Counted from the first letter of the stretch, positions 42,605 through 51,536 are shown. The stretch is 64,000 bases of DNA from Bin87 sp965115825 (GCA_965115825.1 OZ220464.1:2232001-2296000), one strand, 5' to 3'. Made by a program: numbers and translations. The notes: generated by a model not told the origin, from the sequence alone.

Positions 42605-43282
42605 TTGGCGACATTGGCCGGCGCGGCGTTGGGGAATAGCGGAAGGTTCTGGACGGCCGGAGGGTTGCGCCCGGCGGATTTGCCGCTGCTGAGGGCCGCT
42701 TTTTCCGATGAGCTGCCGGAACGGACGGCGTCGCCCGCGCTGGTGATACTGTGCGGGCTGCCGGGTACCGGGAAGTCGTACTTTGCTCGGGAGCTGGCGG
42801 CGCGGGCGCCGTTCGCGTGGCTGAACAGCGACCGGACGCGGAAGCTGCTGGTGGCGCGTCCGCAGTACAGCCGTCGGGAGCATCAGCGGGTTTTCGCGGC
42901 GATGCACGCGCTGACGCTGGAGTATCTGCGAGAAGGGTATTCGGTGGTGTTTGACGCCACTAACTTGAATGAGAATGCGCGCGCGCCGTTGTATGCGGCG
43001 GCGCGCGCAGCCGGGGTTGAGAAGGTTATCATCCGATTCACCGCGAGTGCGAGGTTGGTGCGGCAGAGGTTGGCGGAGCGGGCGGCGGGAATCGGGGACG
43101 CCGCGCAGAGCGATGCGGGCTGGGAGGTGTACGCGCGGATGGCAGCCGGGGATGAGCCGGCGCCGGGGCCGCATATACTGGTGGAGGGGCCGGAGGATGT
43201 GGAGGGAGCGTTGAGGGAGGTAGTGGAGTGGGCTGTTGGGGCTGGGTCTAATGGATTTTCTCAACCTGCTGCGCTAATGTGA
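42605..43282 (+). CDS. P-loop ATP-binding protein, kinase-like
   Basis: About 225 residues with a P-loop (CGLPGTGKSYFAREL), NSDRTRKLL, and a Walker-B-like VVFDATNLNENAR. This is the AAA_33/zeta-toxin/polynucleotide-kinase group of small-molecule or nucleic-acid kinases. The start is uncertain: a TTG at 42605 is the first in frame, without a clear ribosome site. The substrate is unknown. There is no antitoxin-like partner, which makes a zeta toxin unlikely. Confidence 0.8.
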   Translation: MATLAGAALGNSGRFWTAGGLRPADLPLLRAAFSDELPERTASPALVILCGLPGTGKSYFARELAARAPFAWLNSDRTRKLLVARPQYSRREHQRVFAAMHALTLEYLREGYSVVFDATNLNENARAPLYAAARAAGVEKVIIRFTASARLVRQRLAERAAGIGDAAQSDAGWEVYARMAAGDEPAPGPHILVEGPEDVEGALREVVEWAVGAGSNGFSQPAALM

Positions 43283-43326
43283 ACTTGGCCACGGGGCTGT
43301 CCGAAATTCGGCAAAGGAGGGGCATA

Positions 43327-44065
43327 ATGCCAACGAGGATTGACGTGGTTGTCGGAGACGTGACGGATTTTGAGACGGCGGCTTTGGTGGTCAACTTGTT
43401 TCAGGGGGTGACACGCCCCGCCGGGGCCACAGGGGCGGTAAATCGGGCGTTGGATGGGGCGATTTCCGTTTTGGTTGCCGACGGCGAGATTAGAGGGGAG
43501 CTTGGGGAAGTTGCGCCGGTGGATACCCTGGGACGAATACCGGCCAAGCTGGTGGCGGTGGCGGGTTTGGGCAAGGCGGACGATTTTGACGCGGCAGTCG
43601 TGCGTCGGGTGAGCGGAGACGTGGCGCGGTTCCTGCGAGATAGGGGCGTGTCGGAGTTTGCCACTATTGCGCACGGAGCCGGGATTGGCGGGCTGGACGC
43701 CTATGAATCAGGGCAGGCTATCGCCGAGGGGACGCTGCTGGGGCTGTATAAGCCTGATGATTGTCGCAGCAGCGGCGGGTGTGGCAGCGATGATGCTGGC
43801 GGCAATGTCGGCGGGATTAAGCGAGTCAGCATCGTGGAACGGGACGTGGGGAGTGTGAATGCTCTGGCCGCGGGCGTTGCGCACGGAGTCGATAATGCCG
43901 GCGCAGGATTTGGCGAATCATCCGGCCGTGGTGATGACGCCGACGGGGATGGCGGAGGCGGCTAGTCAGGTCGCCGAAACAGAAGGTTCAACGGGACGTG
44001 ATGTAACGGGGGTAGGCAAGAAGCGTCTAATCGGGAAGTCTAGGAGGGCGCTGACGCCGGGGTAG
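43327..44065 (+). pseudogene. Leucyl aminopeptidase (M17), truncated and frameshifted
   Basis: From an ATG with AAAGGAGG upstream, the first 150 residues are a good M17 N-terminal domain (VVNLFQGVTRPAGATGAVNR, TLGRIPAKLVAVAGLGKAD, THAGI-like IAHGAGIGGLDAYESG). Near 43875-43890 the matching frame shifts: the first frame ends with Gly/Asp-rich residues at 43965, while another frame continues the homology (ESIMPAQDLANHPAVVMTPT) and MAEAASQVAETEG up to about 43990. The metal-binding catalytic domain is absent, and the tail runs into the convergent gene ending at 44040. A non-functional remnant. Confidence 0.8.
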
Positions 44066-44588
44066 GCAGGGCGGCATCCGGCAGTTGGCGCAAATCGGGG
44101 CCGTTGAGCTGGCGGCCCTGAACGCCGGTTAGACGCAGGGGGCGGCCACGGCGGGTGATGCGGATGCGGTCGAGGATGTCCTGCCAGGGAGCGAGGTAGT
44201 CGCAGGTTCCGTCGTCGTTGGGGTCGTCGCCGCCCTCCAGGCTTTCGCCAGGAGGGAGTTGGACGGCGGTGACGGAGTCAGGTTGGTCGGCGGGGGCGAG
44301 GAGCATTACGGGTAGGTCGGATTCGGAGAGGGCGGCTTGGGCGAGGAGGTTTCGCACGGTGTCGGATACGCCGTGCATTCCAAAAATGACGAGGCTGGCG
44401 AAAGGGGCGTTGCGCTGCTCGAATTCGGCGCGGTAGCGGCGGAAAATATCGTGGGAGCCGGTGGCCTGGGGCTTGACCAGGAACAGCGCCATAGCCGGGA
44501 AATCGTTGGCGGAGGCGGGCGCCGAGCGGAGGTCGTCGCGCCAACGGAGCAGTTTGTCGTGGTCGTGCGCGTCGTAGTGGTGGGGCAT
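44040..44588 (-). CDS. Hypothetical protein downstream of the PhnB-like gene
   Basis: 182 residues, no family recognised. It opens MPHHYDAHDHDKLLRWRDDL, has a hydrophobic core segment (FPAMALFLVKPQ and FASLVIFGMHGVSDTVRNLL), and a C-terminal half of mixed polar sequence. AGGAAGG lies nine bases before the ATG at 44588, and it starts 5 bases after the PhnB-like stop, so they are coupled. The open frame upstream to 44795 overlaps that gene and is ignored. No signal or membrane helix. Confidence 0.65.
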   Translation of the reverse strand: MPHHYDAHDHDKLLRWRDDLRSAPASANDFPAMALFLVKPQATGSHDIFRRYRAEFEQRNAPFASLVIFGMHGVSDTVRNLLAQAALSESDLPVMLLAPADQPDSVTAVQLPPGESLEGGDDPNDDGTCDYLAPWQDILDRIRITRRGRPLRLTGVQGRQLNGPDLRQLPDAALPTPASAPS

Positions 44589-44593
44589 ATCGG

Positions 44594-45061
44594 CTATCCT
44601 TCCTGGGCGGCTTGGCGGATCTGCCGGATGTCGAGTTTTTTCATTTGGAGGACAGCGTCCATGACGCGGTTGGCGTTGGGGCCTGACATGAGCAAGGCGG
44701 GCAGGTCGGAGGGGATTATCTGCCAGGATACGCCATAGCGGTCTTGCAGCCAGCCACACTGGACTTCTGTCCCGCTGTCGGTGAGTTTTTCCCAAAGGTG
44801 GTCAATTTCGGCCTGGGTGTCGCAGGAGACCATGAAGGATATGGCGGGGGAGAACTCGAAGGCGGGGCGGCCGTCAAAGGATACGAATTCTACGCCATCC
44901 AGTTCAAAAACTACGGTGGAGCTGCCGGCGGCGGGGCCGTCTCCGAAGGTGTCGCTGGACACGATGCGGGAGTTGGGGAAGATTGAGACGTAGAAATCGG
45001 CGGCTTCGCGGGCGGTTCCGTCGAGCCAGAGGAACGGGGTGATTTTCTGAAATTGGGACAT
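44594..45061 (-). CDS. VOC superfamily protein, PhnB-like
   Basis: 155 residues of the PhnB/3-demethylubiquinone-methyltransferase-like group in the vicinal oxygen chelate fold. Marks are KITPFLWLDGTAREAADFYV, IFPNSRI, and WLQDRYGVSWQIIPSDLPAL. Members are often called glyoxalase-like, with unknown substrates. It is followed by the unknown gene at 44588 and preceded by a VOC fusion gene 24 bases upstream. Confidence 0.9.
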   Translation of the reverse strand: MSQFQKITPFLWLDGTAREAADFYVSIFPNSRIVSSDTFGDGPAAGSSTVVFELDGVEFVSFDGRPAFEFSPAISFMVSCDTQAEIDHLWEKLTDSGTEVQCGWLQDRYGVSWQIIPSDLPALLMSGPNANRVMDAVLQMKKLDIRQIRQAAQEG

Positions 45062-45085
45062 GGGGAGCCCTCCGTTGATTGTTGG

Positions 45086-45733
45086 CTAATCGCCGGCGTC
45101 GAACTGGATTAGGATACCGTCGGGGTCGTACACGTAGAAGCTGCTGACTTTGCCCTGGGGGTTGGTCCAAACCGGCAGGGGGGCGGCCAAGGGAACGCCC
45201 TGTTCGGACAGGCTTTCGGCGAGAGCTTTAGGGTCGGGGACGGTGAAGGAGGTGTGGCTGATGCCGACCTGGTCGAGTTTGATGGGAGCGCCGTCGGGGT
45301 TTTCGCCGGGGTGGCTGGTCATGGTGAGGGTGGGCTTGGCGCCGTGCGCGTAGGCGAGGCGAACCTGGCGGCGGGCGCTGCGACGGTGGGAGTACACGTG
45401 GGGGAGGCCGCCGGTGGTGGTGTCCTGGATGACGTCGCTGACGATGGACATACCGAGGATGTCGCAGTAGAAGCGCAGGGAGGCGTCCAGGTCGCGGACG
45501 CAGACGGCGACGTGGGAGACGGCGGTTGCGTTCATGGGCATGGTGAAGGATCCTTTGCCGTGGTAATGCAGGCGTGGTTTGCCTTGCATAGCGTCATTGT
45601 AACCCCGGTTATAGGATGCCTGGTAGGCCCGGCTATTGGCGCGCTCGGCCTCAAGACGTCTGGTGCGCATTTCCGCTTCCCATTTGGCGAGGCTGCGAGC
45701 GGTGTGTTCCCGAAGCCAGTCGGCGATTGCCAT
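45086..45733 (-). CDS. VOC (glyoxalase-like) protein with an in-frame coiled-coil extension
   Basis: 215 residues as one frame. Residues 1-64 (MAIADWLREHTARSLAKWEA, then SYNRGYNDAMQGKP) resemble the coiled-coil end of the membrane protein encoded just upstream (MAIADWIREATEKRRRQ, IGYADGSQGKP). Residues 65-215 are a VOC domain (MPMNATAVSHVAVCVRDLDA, LPHVYSHRRSARRQVRLAY, FYVYDPDGILIQFDAGD). An ATG at 45541 with AAAGGATC upstream would give the VOC protein alone, as in its duplicate at 46330. So the extension may be a chance in-frame fusion, or the gene may have two starts. Confidence 0.75.
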   Translation of the reverse strand: MAIADWLREHTARSLAKWEAEMRTRRLEAERANSRAYQASYNRGYNDAMQGKPRLHYHGKGSFTMPMNATAVSHVAVCVRDLDASLRFYCDILGMSIVSDVIQDTTTGGLPHVYSHRRSARRQVRLAYAHGAKPTLTMTSHPGENPDGAPIKLDQVGISHTSFTVPDPKALAESLSEQGVPLAAPLPVWTNPQGKVSSFYVYDPDGILIQFDAGD

Positions 45734-45779
45734 GGCTGCTGCCTTATATGGCGGTTGGCATCAATGCGGTAGGAGGGAT

Positions 45780-46187
45780 TCAGCAGGATGATTGTTCGGG
45801 GTTTTCGGACGGGGGTTGCATGGGTTTGCCCTGACTGCCATCGGCGTAACCGATTTGGTAGCCTTCCTTACGCCCTTCTTCGCGGCCTTGCGCTAGGGCT
45901 TCGTCGCGGCCTTCTCTGCGGCCTCGTGCGAGGGCTTCGTCGGCGATTTGGCGGCGCCGTTTTTCGGTAGCCTCTCTAATCCAATCTGCGATTGCCATCG
46001 TCAACTCCTTAATTTGCACTACGGACCATGATATGAAGCCGGCGGCGACGAAACCGGCGCCGATGGCCAGTAGAATGTTGAGCGCCAGTTCGTCCGGCGT
46101 TTGGGTTTCGGGGTGATGTTGCAGAAGCAGGACAGTGACTGCGATGGAGCCGGCGCTGCCGCCGATAAGCGCCAAGGCTTGGAACAA
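45780..46187 (-). CDS. Two-TM coiled-coil protein
   Basis: 135 residues of unknown function. There are two hydrophobic segments (about 4-22 and 36-60), then a charged helix with MAIADWIREATEKRRRQIAD and repeated GRREGRDEA, GREEGRKEG. The layout matches the relatives at 22785 and 52732, although the ELAERGIWWQV segment is absent. The start (TTG at 46187) is uncertain. The coiled-coil part was probably copied to the N-terminus of the VOC gene 46 bases downstream. Confidence 0.6.
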   Translation of the reverse strand: MFQALALIGGSAGSIAVTVLLLQHHPETQTPDELALNILLAIGAGFVAAGFISWSVVQIKELTMAIADWIREATEKRRRQIADEALARGRREGRDEALAQGREEGRKEGYQIGYADGSQGKPMQPPSENPEQSSC

Positions 46188-46329
46188 ACGGCGGTCTTCT
46201 CTATTGATTCCCTAGATAGCCTCCCGGCCGTCGTCATGGTCCTGGTTCATTGTACTACGCGCCGGGCCGGTTGGTTGAGACAGAGAGGGGAAGTCGGGCA
46301 GGATGGCATCAGGAAAATCCGCGAGCTGG

Positions 46330-46793
46330 TCAGCCGCCGGAGCCGCTGTCGAATTGGACCAGGATACCGTCGGGGTCGTACACGAAGATGCTGGACACTT
46401 GGCTGTCGGCGTTGGTGAAGCCGTCCAAAGGGCAGGCCAGGGCGACGCCGGCGGCGATTAGTTCGTCGGCCAGGGCTTTGACATCGGGGACGGTGAAGGA
46501 GATGTGGCTGATGCCGACCTGGTCGAGTTTGATGGGAGCGCCGTCGGGGTCGTCGCCGGGATGGCTGGTCATTACGAGGGTGGGGAGTGCGCCGTCGCCG
46601 TAGGACAGGATGGCTTGGCGGAGCGGGTGACGCGGTGGTGAGCGTACACGTGGGGGAGGCCGCCGGTGGAGGTGTCCTGAACGCGGTCGACGGTTACGGT
46701 CATGCCGAGGATGTCGCGGTAGAATTTGAGGGATTCGTCCAGGTCGCGGACGCAGACGGCGATGTGGGAGACAGCGGTTGCATTCATGGGCAT
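46330..46793 (-). pseudogene. Duplicate VOC gene broken by a one-base frameshift
   Basis: From an ATG with GGAGG seven bases upstream, the frame encodes MPMNATAVSHIAVCVRDLDE and so on, nearly the same as the VOC gene at 45541. After LPHVYAHHRVTR, near 46625-46635, it drifts out of homology and stops at 46572. A frame shifted by one base continues it: RQAILSYGDGALPTLVMTSH, then DQVGISHISFTVPD, to FVYDPDGILVQFDSGSGG at 46330. One missing base explains the whole break. Either a recent inactivation or a base-call error. Confidence 0.8.
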
Positions 46794-46872
46794 GGGTTGG
46801 CCTCCGTTGGCTGATGGGGTTTTGAAGAGGTGATAGGGTGATAGTCAGATGCTGATGCAGGTTGGGGCAATG

Positions 46873-48291
46873 CTAATGCGGGCCGGCGGCGGTGTCAAAG
46901 TTGGCGGCTTTGCGGCTGGAGTCGGCATCGCCCCAGCGGGCAACGCGATGCCAGACCAGGGCCAGGGCGCCGATGCCCAGGAGCATTGCGCTGATGTCGG
47001 TGGCGGGGAATGACCACCAAACGCCCCAGACGCCCAGCGTTTCCGACAGGGCGAACACCCACATCAACAGCAGGGCAACACGCTGGGTTATGGTCAGGAC
47101 TACCGACGGCCAGGCTTTGCCCAGAGCCTGGAAAGCGATGGAGCTGACGAACTCGATGCCGACGATGGGCAGGGCGAGCAGAACGACGCGCAGGGCATCG
47201 GCAGCCTCGGGAGGGAGGGCGTCGCGGTCGGCGAACAGGCCGATGATGCGTCCGGAGAGGGGGAGCAGCGCAGCTATCATTACGGTTCCGGCGACGGTTG
47301 CGCCCAGACAGCTCTGCCAGATGGCCTGCCGGACGCGCCGGTAGTTGCGGGCGCCGTAGTTGTAGGCGGCCAGAGGGAGATAGGCCAGGGCGGCACCGAT
47401 GAACGGGGCTAGGGCGAACTCCAACACGGCATTGATGGCGCCGAAGAGGGCGATGTAAGCGTCGCCATCCGGGTACCGGCCGAGGATGTTGTTGATGACT
47501 ACGACGACGATGGAGCGGGCGATTTCGATGATGCAGATGGGCAAGCCGAGGGCGAGAATCTCGCGGGCCAGGCCGAAACGGGGGAGCAAGGCGTCGGCGG
47601 TGATGCTCAACGCGCTGCGCCCTGAGAGGTAGAACCACAGGGTGTAGAGAAAGGCCAAGCCCTGGGCGGCGACGGTGGCCGCCGCCGCGCCGGTGATGCC
47701 CCATCCGAATACCAGGATGAAGAGGGCGTCGAGGATGACGTTGGCAATAGCGCCGCCGGCCAGAACGATGGTGGCGGCGCCGGGACGGCCCTCGGCCATA
47801 TAGAGGTTATTGGCGGTTACGGTCAGCATGGTGAGGCAGCCGCCGGGGAGGATGATGACCAGGTAATCGCGGGCGTAGTCGGCAGTGCCGGGGGAGGCTC
47901 CCATGAGGGTTATGAGGTCGTCCAAGCGAATCAGGCCGATTATGGCGATAACTAAATAGACCGGCGTCAGGATGGCGAGGGAGGAACCGATGACGCGGGA
48001 AGCAAGGTCAGGGTTGCCGGCGCCGAGGGCGCGGGAGACGACGGACATACCGCCCAGGCCGGTGAGCAGGCCCAGGGCGACGGCGGCCATCTGGGCCGGG
48101 AAGGCGGCGGACAGTCCGCTGAGGGCATCCACGCCGATGACATTGCCGACGAAGGCGCGGTCGACGATGCTGTAAAGGGCCATTACGATGATGGCCAGCA
48201 TTGGCGGGAAAGCCATCCGCAGGAGCAGCAGCCACATGGGGGCGACGCCCATGGAGTCGGCATGGGTGGCGGCGCGGCGGTTATCAGGCAT
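46873..48291 (-). CDS. MATE family efflux transporter
   Basis: A 472-residue multidrug and toxic compound extrusion protein with twelve hydrophobic helices in two homologous halves. Features: MAFPPMLAIIVMALYSIVDR, AFVGNVIGVDALSGLSAAFP, and in the second half AINAVLEFALAPFIGAALAY. It should be a cation-coupled exporter (NorM/DinF type); the substrate is unknown. The start may be the ATG at 48252 (MGVAPMW) instead. It stands alone, 80 bases from the VOC duplicate. Confidence 0.92.
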   Translation of the reverse strand: MPDNRRAATHADSMGVAPMWLLLLRMAFPPMLAIIVMALYSIVDRAFVGNVIGVDALSGLSAAFPAQMAAVALGLLTGLGGMSVVSRALGAGNPDLASRVIGSSLAILTPVYLVIAIIGLIRLDDLITLMGASPGTADYARDYLVIILPGGCLTMLTVTANNLYMAEGRPGAATIVLAGGAIANVILDALFILVFGWGITGAAAATVAAQGLAFLYTLWFYLSGRSALSITADALLPRFGLAREILALGLPICIIEIARSIVVVVINNILGRYPDGDAYIALFGAINAVLEFALAPFIGAALAYLPLAAYNYGARNYRRVRQAIWQSCLGATVAGTVMIAALLPLSGRIIGLFADRDALPPEAADALRVVLLALPIVGIEFVSSIAFQALGKAWPSVVLTITQRVALLLMWVFALSETLGVWGVWWSFPATDISAMLLGIGALALVWHRVARWGDADSSRKAANFDTAAGPH

Positions 48292-48387
48292 TGGAGTGGG
48301 ATGTGGGTCAGTGGAGCCTTTCGGCTATACAGTGTAGCACTGGGCTGGCTGGCTCCATGGGAGCTTGGGTTGTGCTGTTGCGGTTGT

Positions 48388-48432
48388 CAGAATCAGGATT
48401 TACCGGATTTTGGGATTTTCAGGATTTGGGGG
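48388..48432 (+). repeat. Dispersed GGATTTACCGGATTTTGGG element, copy 4
   Basis: The best-preserved copy: it starts CAGAATCAGGATTTACCGG, continues ATTTTGGGATTTTCAGGATT and ends in G-rich sequence. It lies 17 kb from copies 1-3. Confidence 0.8.
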
Positions 48433-48596
48433 TTGGGGTGTGGGGGGCGCCGTAGCGGGGGTTGGGGTTGCGGTTTTTGGTTGGAACGATGGTGAGAGGG
48501 GGATGGGGGTACGAGGATGTGGTGTTGCAGCAGCGCGTCAGCCGCCGGGTGTTGGGGATGGCGGTGGGGGTAGGGGTGAAGAATGGGGATATGGGC

Positions 48597-48670
48597 GCGG
48601 CGGCTATGCGGCGGTGGGGTTCGGTGGTAGAATCGGGGCGTTTTCGGGGTGTTTCTGCGGTAGGTGTGCT
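48597..48670 (+). repeat. ~70-bp repeat with -10-like box, copy 1
   Basis: Aligns with 60590-60664. Shared blocks are GCGGCGGCTATGCGGCGGT, then GTTC.GTG.TA.AATCGGG and CGGGGT. A TAGAAT in the shared block could be a -10 box. It lies 75 bases before the LRR protein gene. Confidence 0.75.
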
Positions 48671-48744
48671 TATTCGTAGCATAACGGGACCGGTGGCGTT
48701 TTCAGAATTGATGGGAGCCGGCGGCGAGTTTAGGGCATTGCTCT

Positions 48745-50517
48745 ATGATAAGGCACTACATTACATATGATGAGCGCGATGACGAGCGCGATAGCGGGGC
48801 GGGCGGCGATGGCGACGGTTGGGGAGACGATGATGGGGATGACCGGGCGAATGACGCCGGTGGGGGAGATGATGATGGGAATGGTCGGCGGCGGCGCGTT
48901 CCCGGATGGCTGAAGTTCTTGCTGATTGGTCTGCTTTTGCTGCTGTTGGCGGGGCTGGCCGCATACCTGCTGTCTTCCTGTGAGGAGGGGGATGGGTCGC
49001 TCGCGGCGCTTCCGACGGTAGCCGTTCTGAACGCTGCGCTTGACCCGACGGGCACGCCCGCCGCGTCCGCCGCGCCCGGCTCTACCTTCGGGCCGGTTAC
49101 TCTCGGCGCGCCTTTCCCGATCCACACGCCGGCCGCGCTGACGGCAACCGCCGTTCCGATCGCTGCGCCGGCAACCCCGACAGCGACGGCAACCCCGGCG
49201 CAGACGGCAACCATCGTCCCGACAGCTATGCCAGCAACCCCGGCTCGGACGGAGCCGGCCGGCATAGCCGCGACGCCAATAAGCGCGCCAACGCTGGGGA
49301 TAACTGCTACAAGCGTAGCATCTCCGTCGGGCACTGCGACAAGCGCTCCAACAGCTACCGCGACAATGACGCCAACGCCGGGAGGCGCTGCGGCAACTTC
49401 GCCATCCGGGACGGCTACGCCAACTGCGACGCCGACAGCTACGCCCACGCCCACGCCGACTGGGACGACTACTCTCATGCTGACACCGACGGCTACGCCC
49501 ACGCCGACAACTACGCCCACGCCGACGGCTACCCCGGCTCCGGGAGCCACTGCGACAACTACGCCAACGCCAACTGCGACAGCTACGCCGGCGCCGGGAG
49601 CCACTGCGGTAACCCTGCCATCTCGGACGGCTACGCTAACACCCACGTCAACGGGGACGGCTACGAGCACGCCGACAGCTACACCGACGGGAACGGCTAC
49701 GGCTACTGCGACGGTTACACTAACACCCACGCCGACGGGGACAGGGACGGCTACCGCGACGGCTACGCCGACTCAAACGGCTACGGCTACGCCAACTCCG
49801 ACGCTGACAGCGACACCGACGGCCACGCCCTCGCCAACTCCGACGGCTACGGCTACGCTGACACCCACTCCGACCCTCACTCCAACGCCGGCGCGCCGTG
49901 TTTGCGATGTTGACGACCGGGCGGTGTTGGTCAAGCTTTACAATGAGACGGGCGGCAGTAGGGGTGGCTGGACGAGCAGCCGCAATTGGGGGACTGACAA
50001 ACCATTGAGAGAATGGGAGTGGGTCCGCACTAACGACGAGGATTGTGTCACCGTATTGTCACTCGACACTAAGCGGTTGAACGGTGAGATACCGAAGGAA
50101 CTGGGGGACCTGAGCAATTTGGTAACGTTGTGGCTCGACAACAACCAGTTGAGTGGTAAGATACCGAAGGAGCTGGGGAACTTGGATAACTTGAAAAACT
50201 TGGGGCTATCCAATAACCAGTTGACGGGCGGGATACCGAGGGAGTTGGGTAACCTCCGCAAATTGGTAAACTTGTACCTCCACCTGAACCCTCTGGGAGG
50301 TACGATACCTAGGGAGCTAGGGAGCCTGGGCAATTTGAAAAATCTGTCCCTCTACCGTAACGGATTGTCAGGTCAGATACCTCAAGAGCTGGGGAACCTC
50401 ACCGAATTGACGCTGATTTATCTCATGGGCAACTCACTGACCGGGTGCGTGCCGGCCGCCTTGCGTGACGTCAGCATCAATGACTATCTTCGTACAGGGC
50501 TACCGTTTTGCCGATAG
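48745..50517 (+). CDS. Anchor-family surface protein C: Asp/Gly insert, TM anchor, Thr/Pro stalk, plant-type LRR head
   Basis: 590 residues. The N-terminus MIRHYITYDERDDERD matches the YxTYDxxD of proteins A and B, but an Asp/Gly-rich insert of about 33 residues follows. Then come RRRRVPGWLKFLLIGLLLLL and YLLSS (anchor, about 47-75), a stalk of TPTATP repeats (about 90-385) and an LRR head (about 386-590). The head has a cap (LYNETGGSRGGWTSSRNWG) and at least five 24-residue repeats of the form NLKNLGLSNNQLTGGIPREL, the plant-specific LRR type. Probably displayed outside the cell. No clear ribosome site. Followed at 158 bases by a Thr/Pro lipoprotein gene. Confidence 0.8.
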   Translation: MIRHYITYDERDDERDSGAGGDGDGWGDDDGDDRANDAGGGDDDGNGRRRRVPGWLKFLLIGLLLLLLAGLAAYLLSSCEEGDGSLAALPTVAVLNAALDPTGTPAASAAPGSTFGPVTLGAPFPIHTPAALTATAVPIAAPATPTATATPAQTATIVPTAMPATPARTEPAGIAATPISAPTLGITATSVASPSGTATSAPTATATMTPTPGGAAATSPSGTATPTATPTATPTPTPTGTTTLMLTPTATPTPTTTPTPTATPAPGATATTTPTPTATATPAPGATAVTLPSRTATLTPTSTGTATSTPTATPTGTATATATVTLTPTPTGTGTATATATPTQTATATPTPTLTATPTATPSPTPTATATLTPTPTLTPTPARRVCDVDDRAVLVKLYNETGGSRGGWTSSRNWGTDKPLREWEWVRTNDEDCVTVLSLDTKRLNGEIPKELGDLSNLVTLWLDNNQLSGKIPKELGNLDNLKNLGLSNNQLTGGIPRELGNLRKLVNLYLHLNPLGGTIPRELGSLGNLKNLSLYRNGLSGQIPQELGNLTELTLIYLMGNSLTGCVPAALRDVSINDYLRTGLPFCR

Positions 50518-50675
50518 GGCGGGGGATGGCGGCAGCGGTTAATGTTCGTAACGGACGTGAAAACGGAGAGCCGTAGAACAGGCAGGCCGGCATAGGGGCG
50601 TGTTACTATGGGCTTTGTGGGTTCCGAGGCGAACCCTGGAGACTACGCAAGGTGTCCTCTCGGAGGAAGGTTTTG

Positions 50676-51398
50676 ATGGCCCGTAAGTTTGTTTTGCTCG
50701 GCCTGGCCGCCGGCTTGCTAATAGTTGGAATAATGGGCTGCGCTTCCGGCGGAGGCGACGATGCCGAATCTGCTCCGAATTCTCAAGCTACCATTGACGC
50801 TGCCGTGAAGGCAGCGAGCGCTACCGAAACACCGGCGCCGCCGCCTACCGAAACACTCACATCGGCGACGCCGGACGTTATGGCTGCGTTAGCGCTGCTG
50901 CTGCTGGCTGGGACGCCGGAGCCGGTCGCCGGCTCGTCTGCTTTGCTGCCTTCGGCGACGCCGGACGTTATGGCTACGGTAACGGCGCTGCTGTTGGCTG
51001 GGACGCCGGAGCCGACGGCTACCTCGCCTGTTTTGCTACCTTCAGCGACGGCGCCACTGCCGCCCACAGCTACGCCATCGGCGCCGCTGACAGGAACGCC
51101 AACGTCGACACAGCCGGCGACGGCAGCGCCTACGCTGGCGCCGACACAATTGGCGACGGCCACGCCAACAATAACGTCATCGCCGGCGCCTACGCAACCG
51201 GCGACGTCCACGCCGACAACGCAACCGGCGACAACAACTCCGGCACCGACAGCAACGTCATCGCCGGCGCCTACGCAACCGGCGACAGCCACACCGACAC
51301 CGACAGCGAGGCCAAGCGCGAATAAAGCGACTACGCCGACGCCAACGCCCCGTGCTTGCGAGGAGCTTGGTGGGGCTGAACCGATGGAGTTTTGCTAA
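50676..51398 (+). CDS. Thr/Pro-rich lipoprotein
   Basis: 240 residues. A lipoprotein signal peptide (MARKFVLLGLAAGLLIVGIM, then GCAS; the Cys is residue 22) is followed by a stalk-like body. Two copies of a ~30-residue module (SATPDVMA, then LLLAGTPEP and LLPSAT) precede TQPAT and TSSPAPTQPAT repeats, ending with two Cys (RACEELGG and EFC). No catalytic domain. A GGAGGAAGG ribosome site supports the ATG at 50676. It lies directly after the LRR surface protein and uses the same stalk chemistry, so both may belong to one cell-surface layer. Confidence 0.8.
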   Translation: MARKFVLLGLAAGLLIVGIMGCASGGGDDAESAPNSQATIDAAVKAASATETPAPPPTETLTSATPDVMAALALLLLAGTPEPVAGSSALLPSATPDVMATVTALLLAGTPEPTATSPVLLPSATAPLPPTATPSAPLTGTPTSTQPATAAPTLAPTQLATATPTITSSPAPTQPATSTPTTQPATTTPAPTATSSPAPTQPATATPTPTARPSANKATTPTPTPRACEELGGAEPMEFC

Positions 51399-51536
51399 GC
51401 CGGAGGCGACATAGTCGGCGCCGGAGGGGCTTCACTGGGTTAGGGAGGATTTATCTCGGCGGCAGCCGGGTCGCGGGGCTGCCCGGTGTGGTTTTGGCGC
51501 TGTCTGAAGTGAGAGGCTACCCTGAAACCGGGCCTT

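Larger units (their letters stand above)
48292..48744. other. Repeat-bearing divergent gap before the LRR surface protein
   Basis: 453 bases between MATE and the LRR protein. It contains one GGATTTACCGG element (48388-48432) and one copy of a ~70-bp repeat shared with the der promoter region (48597-48670). No gene is supported; the open frames here are G-rich artefacts. Confidence 0.6.

Noticed and set aside
42605..43282. Zeta toxin
   Set aside because: Only the P-loop and a generic kinase pattern match; no epsilon-type antitoxin beside it.
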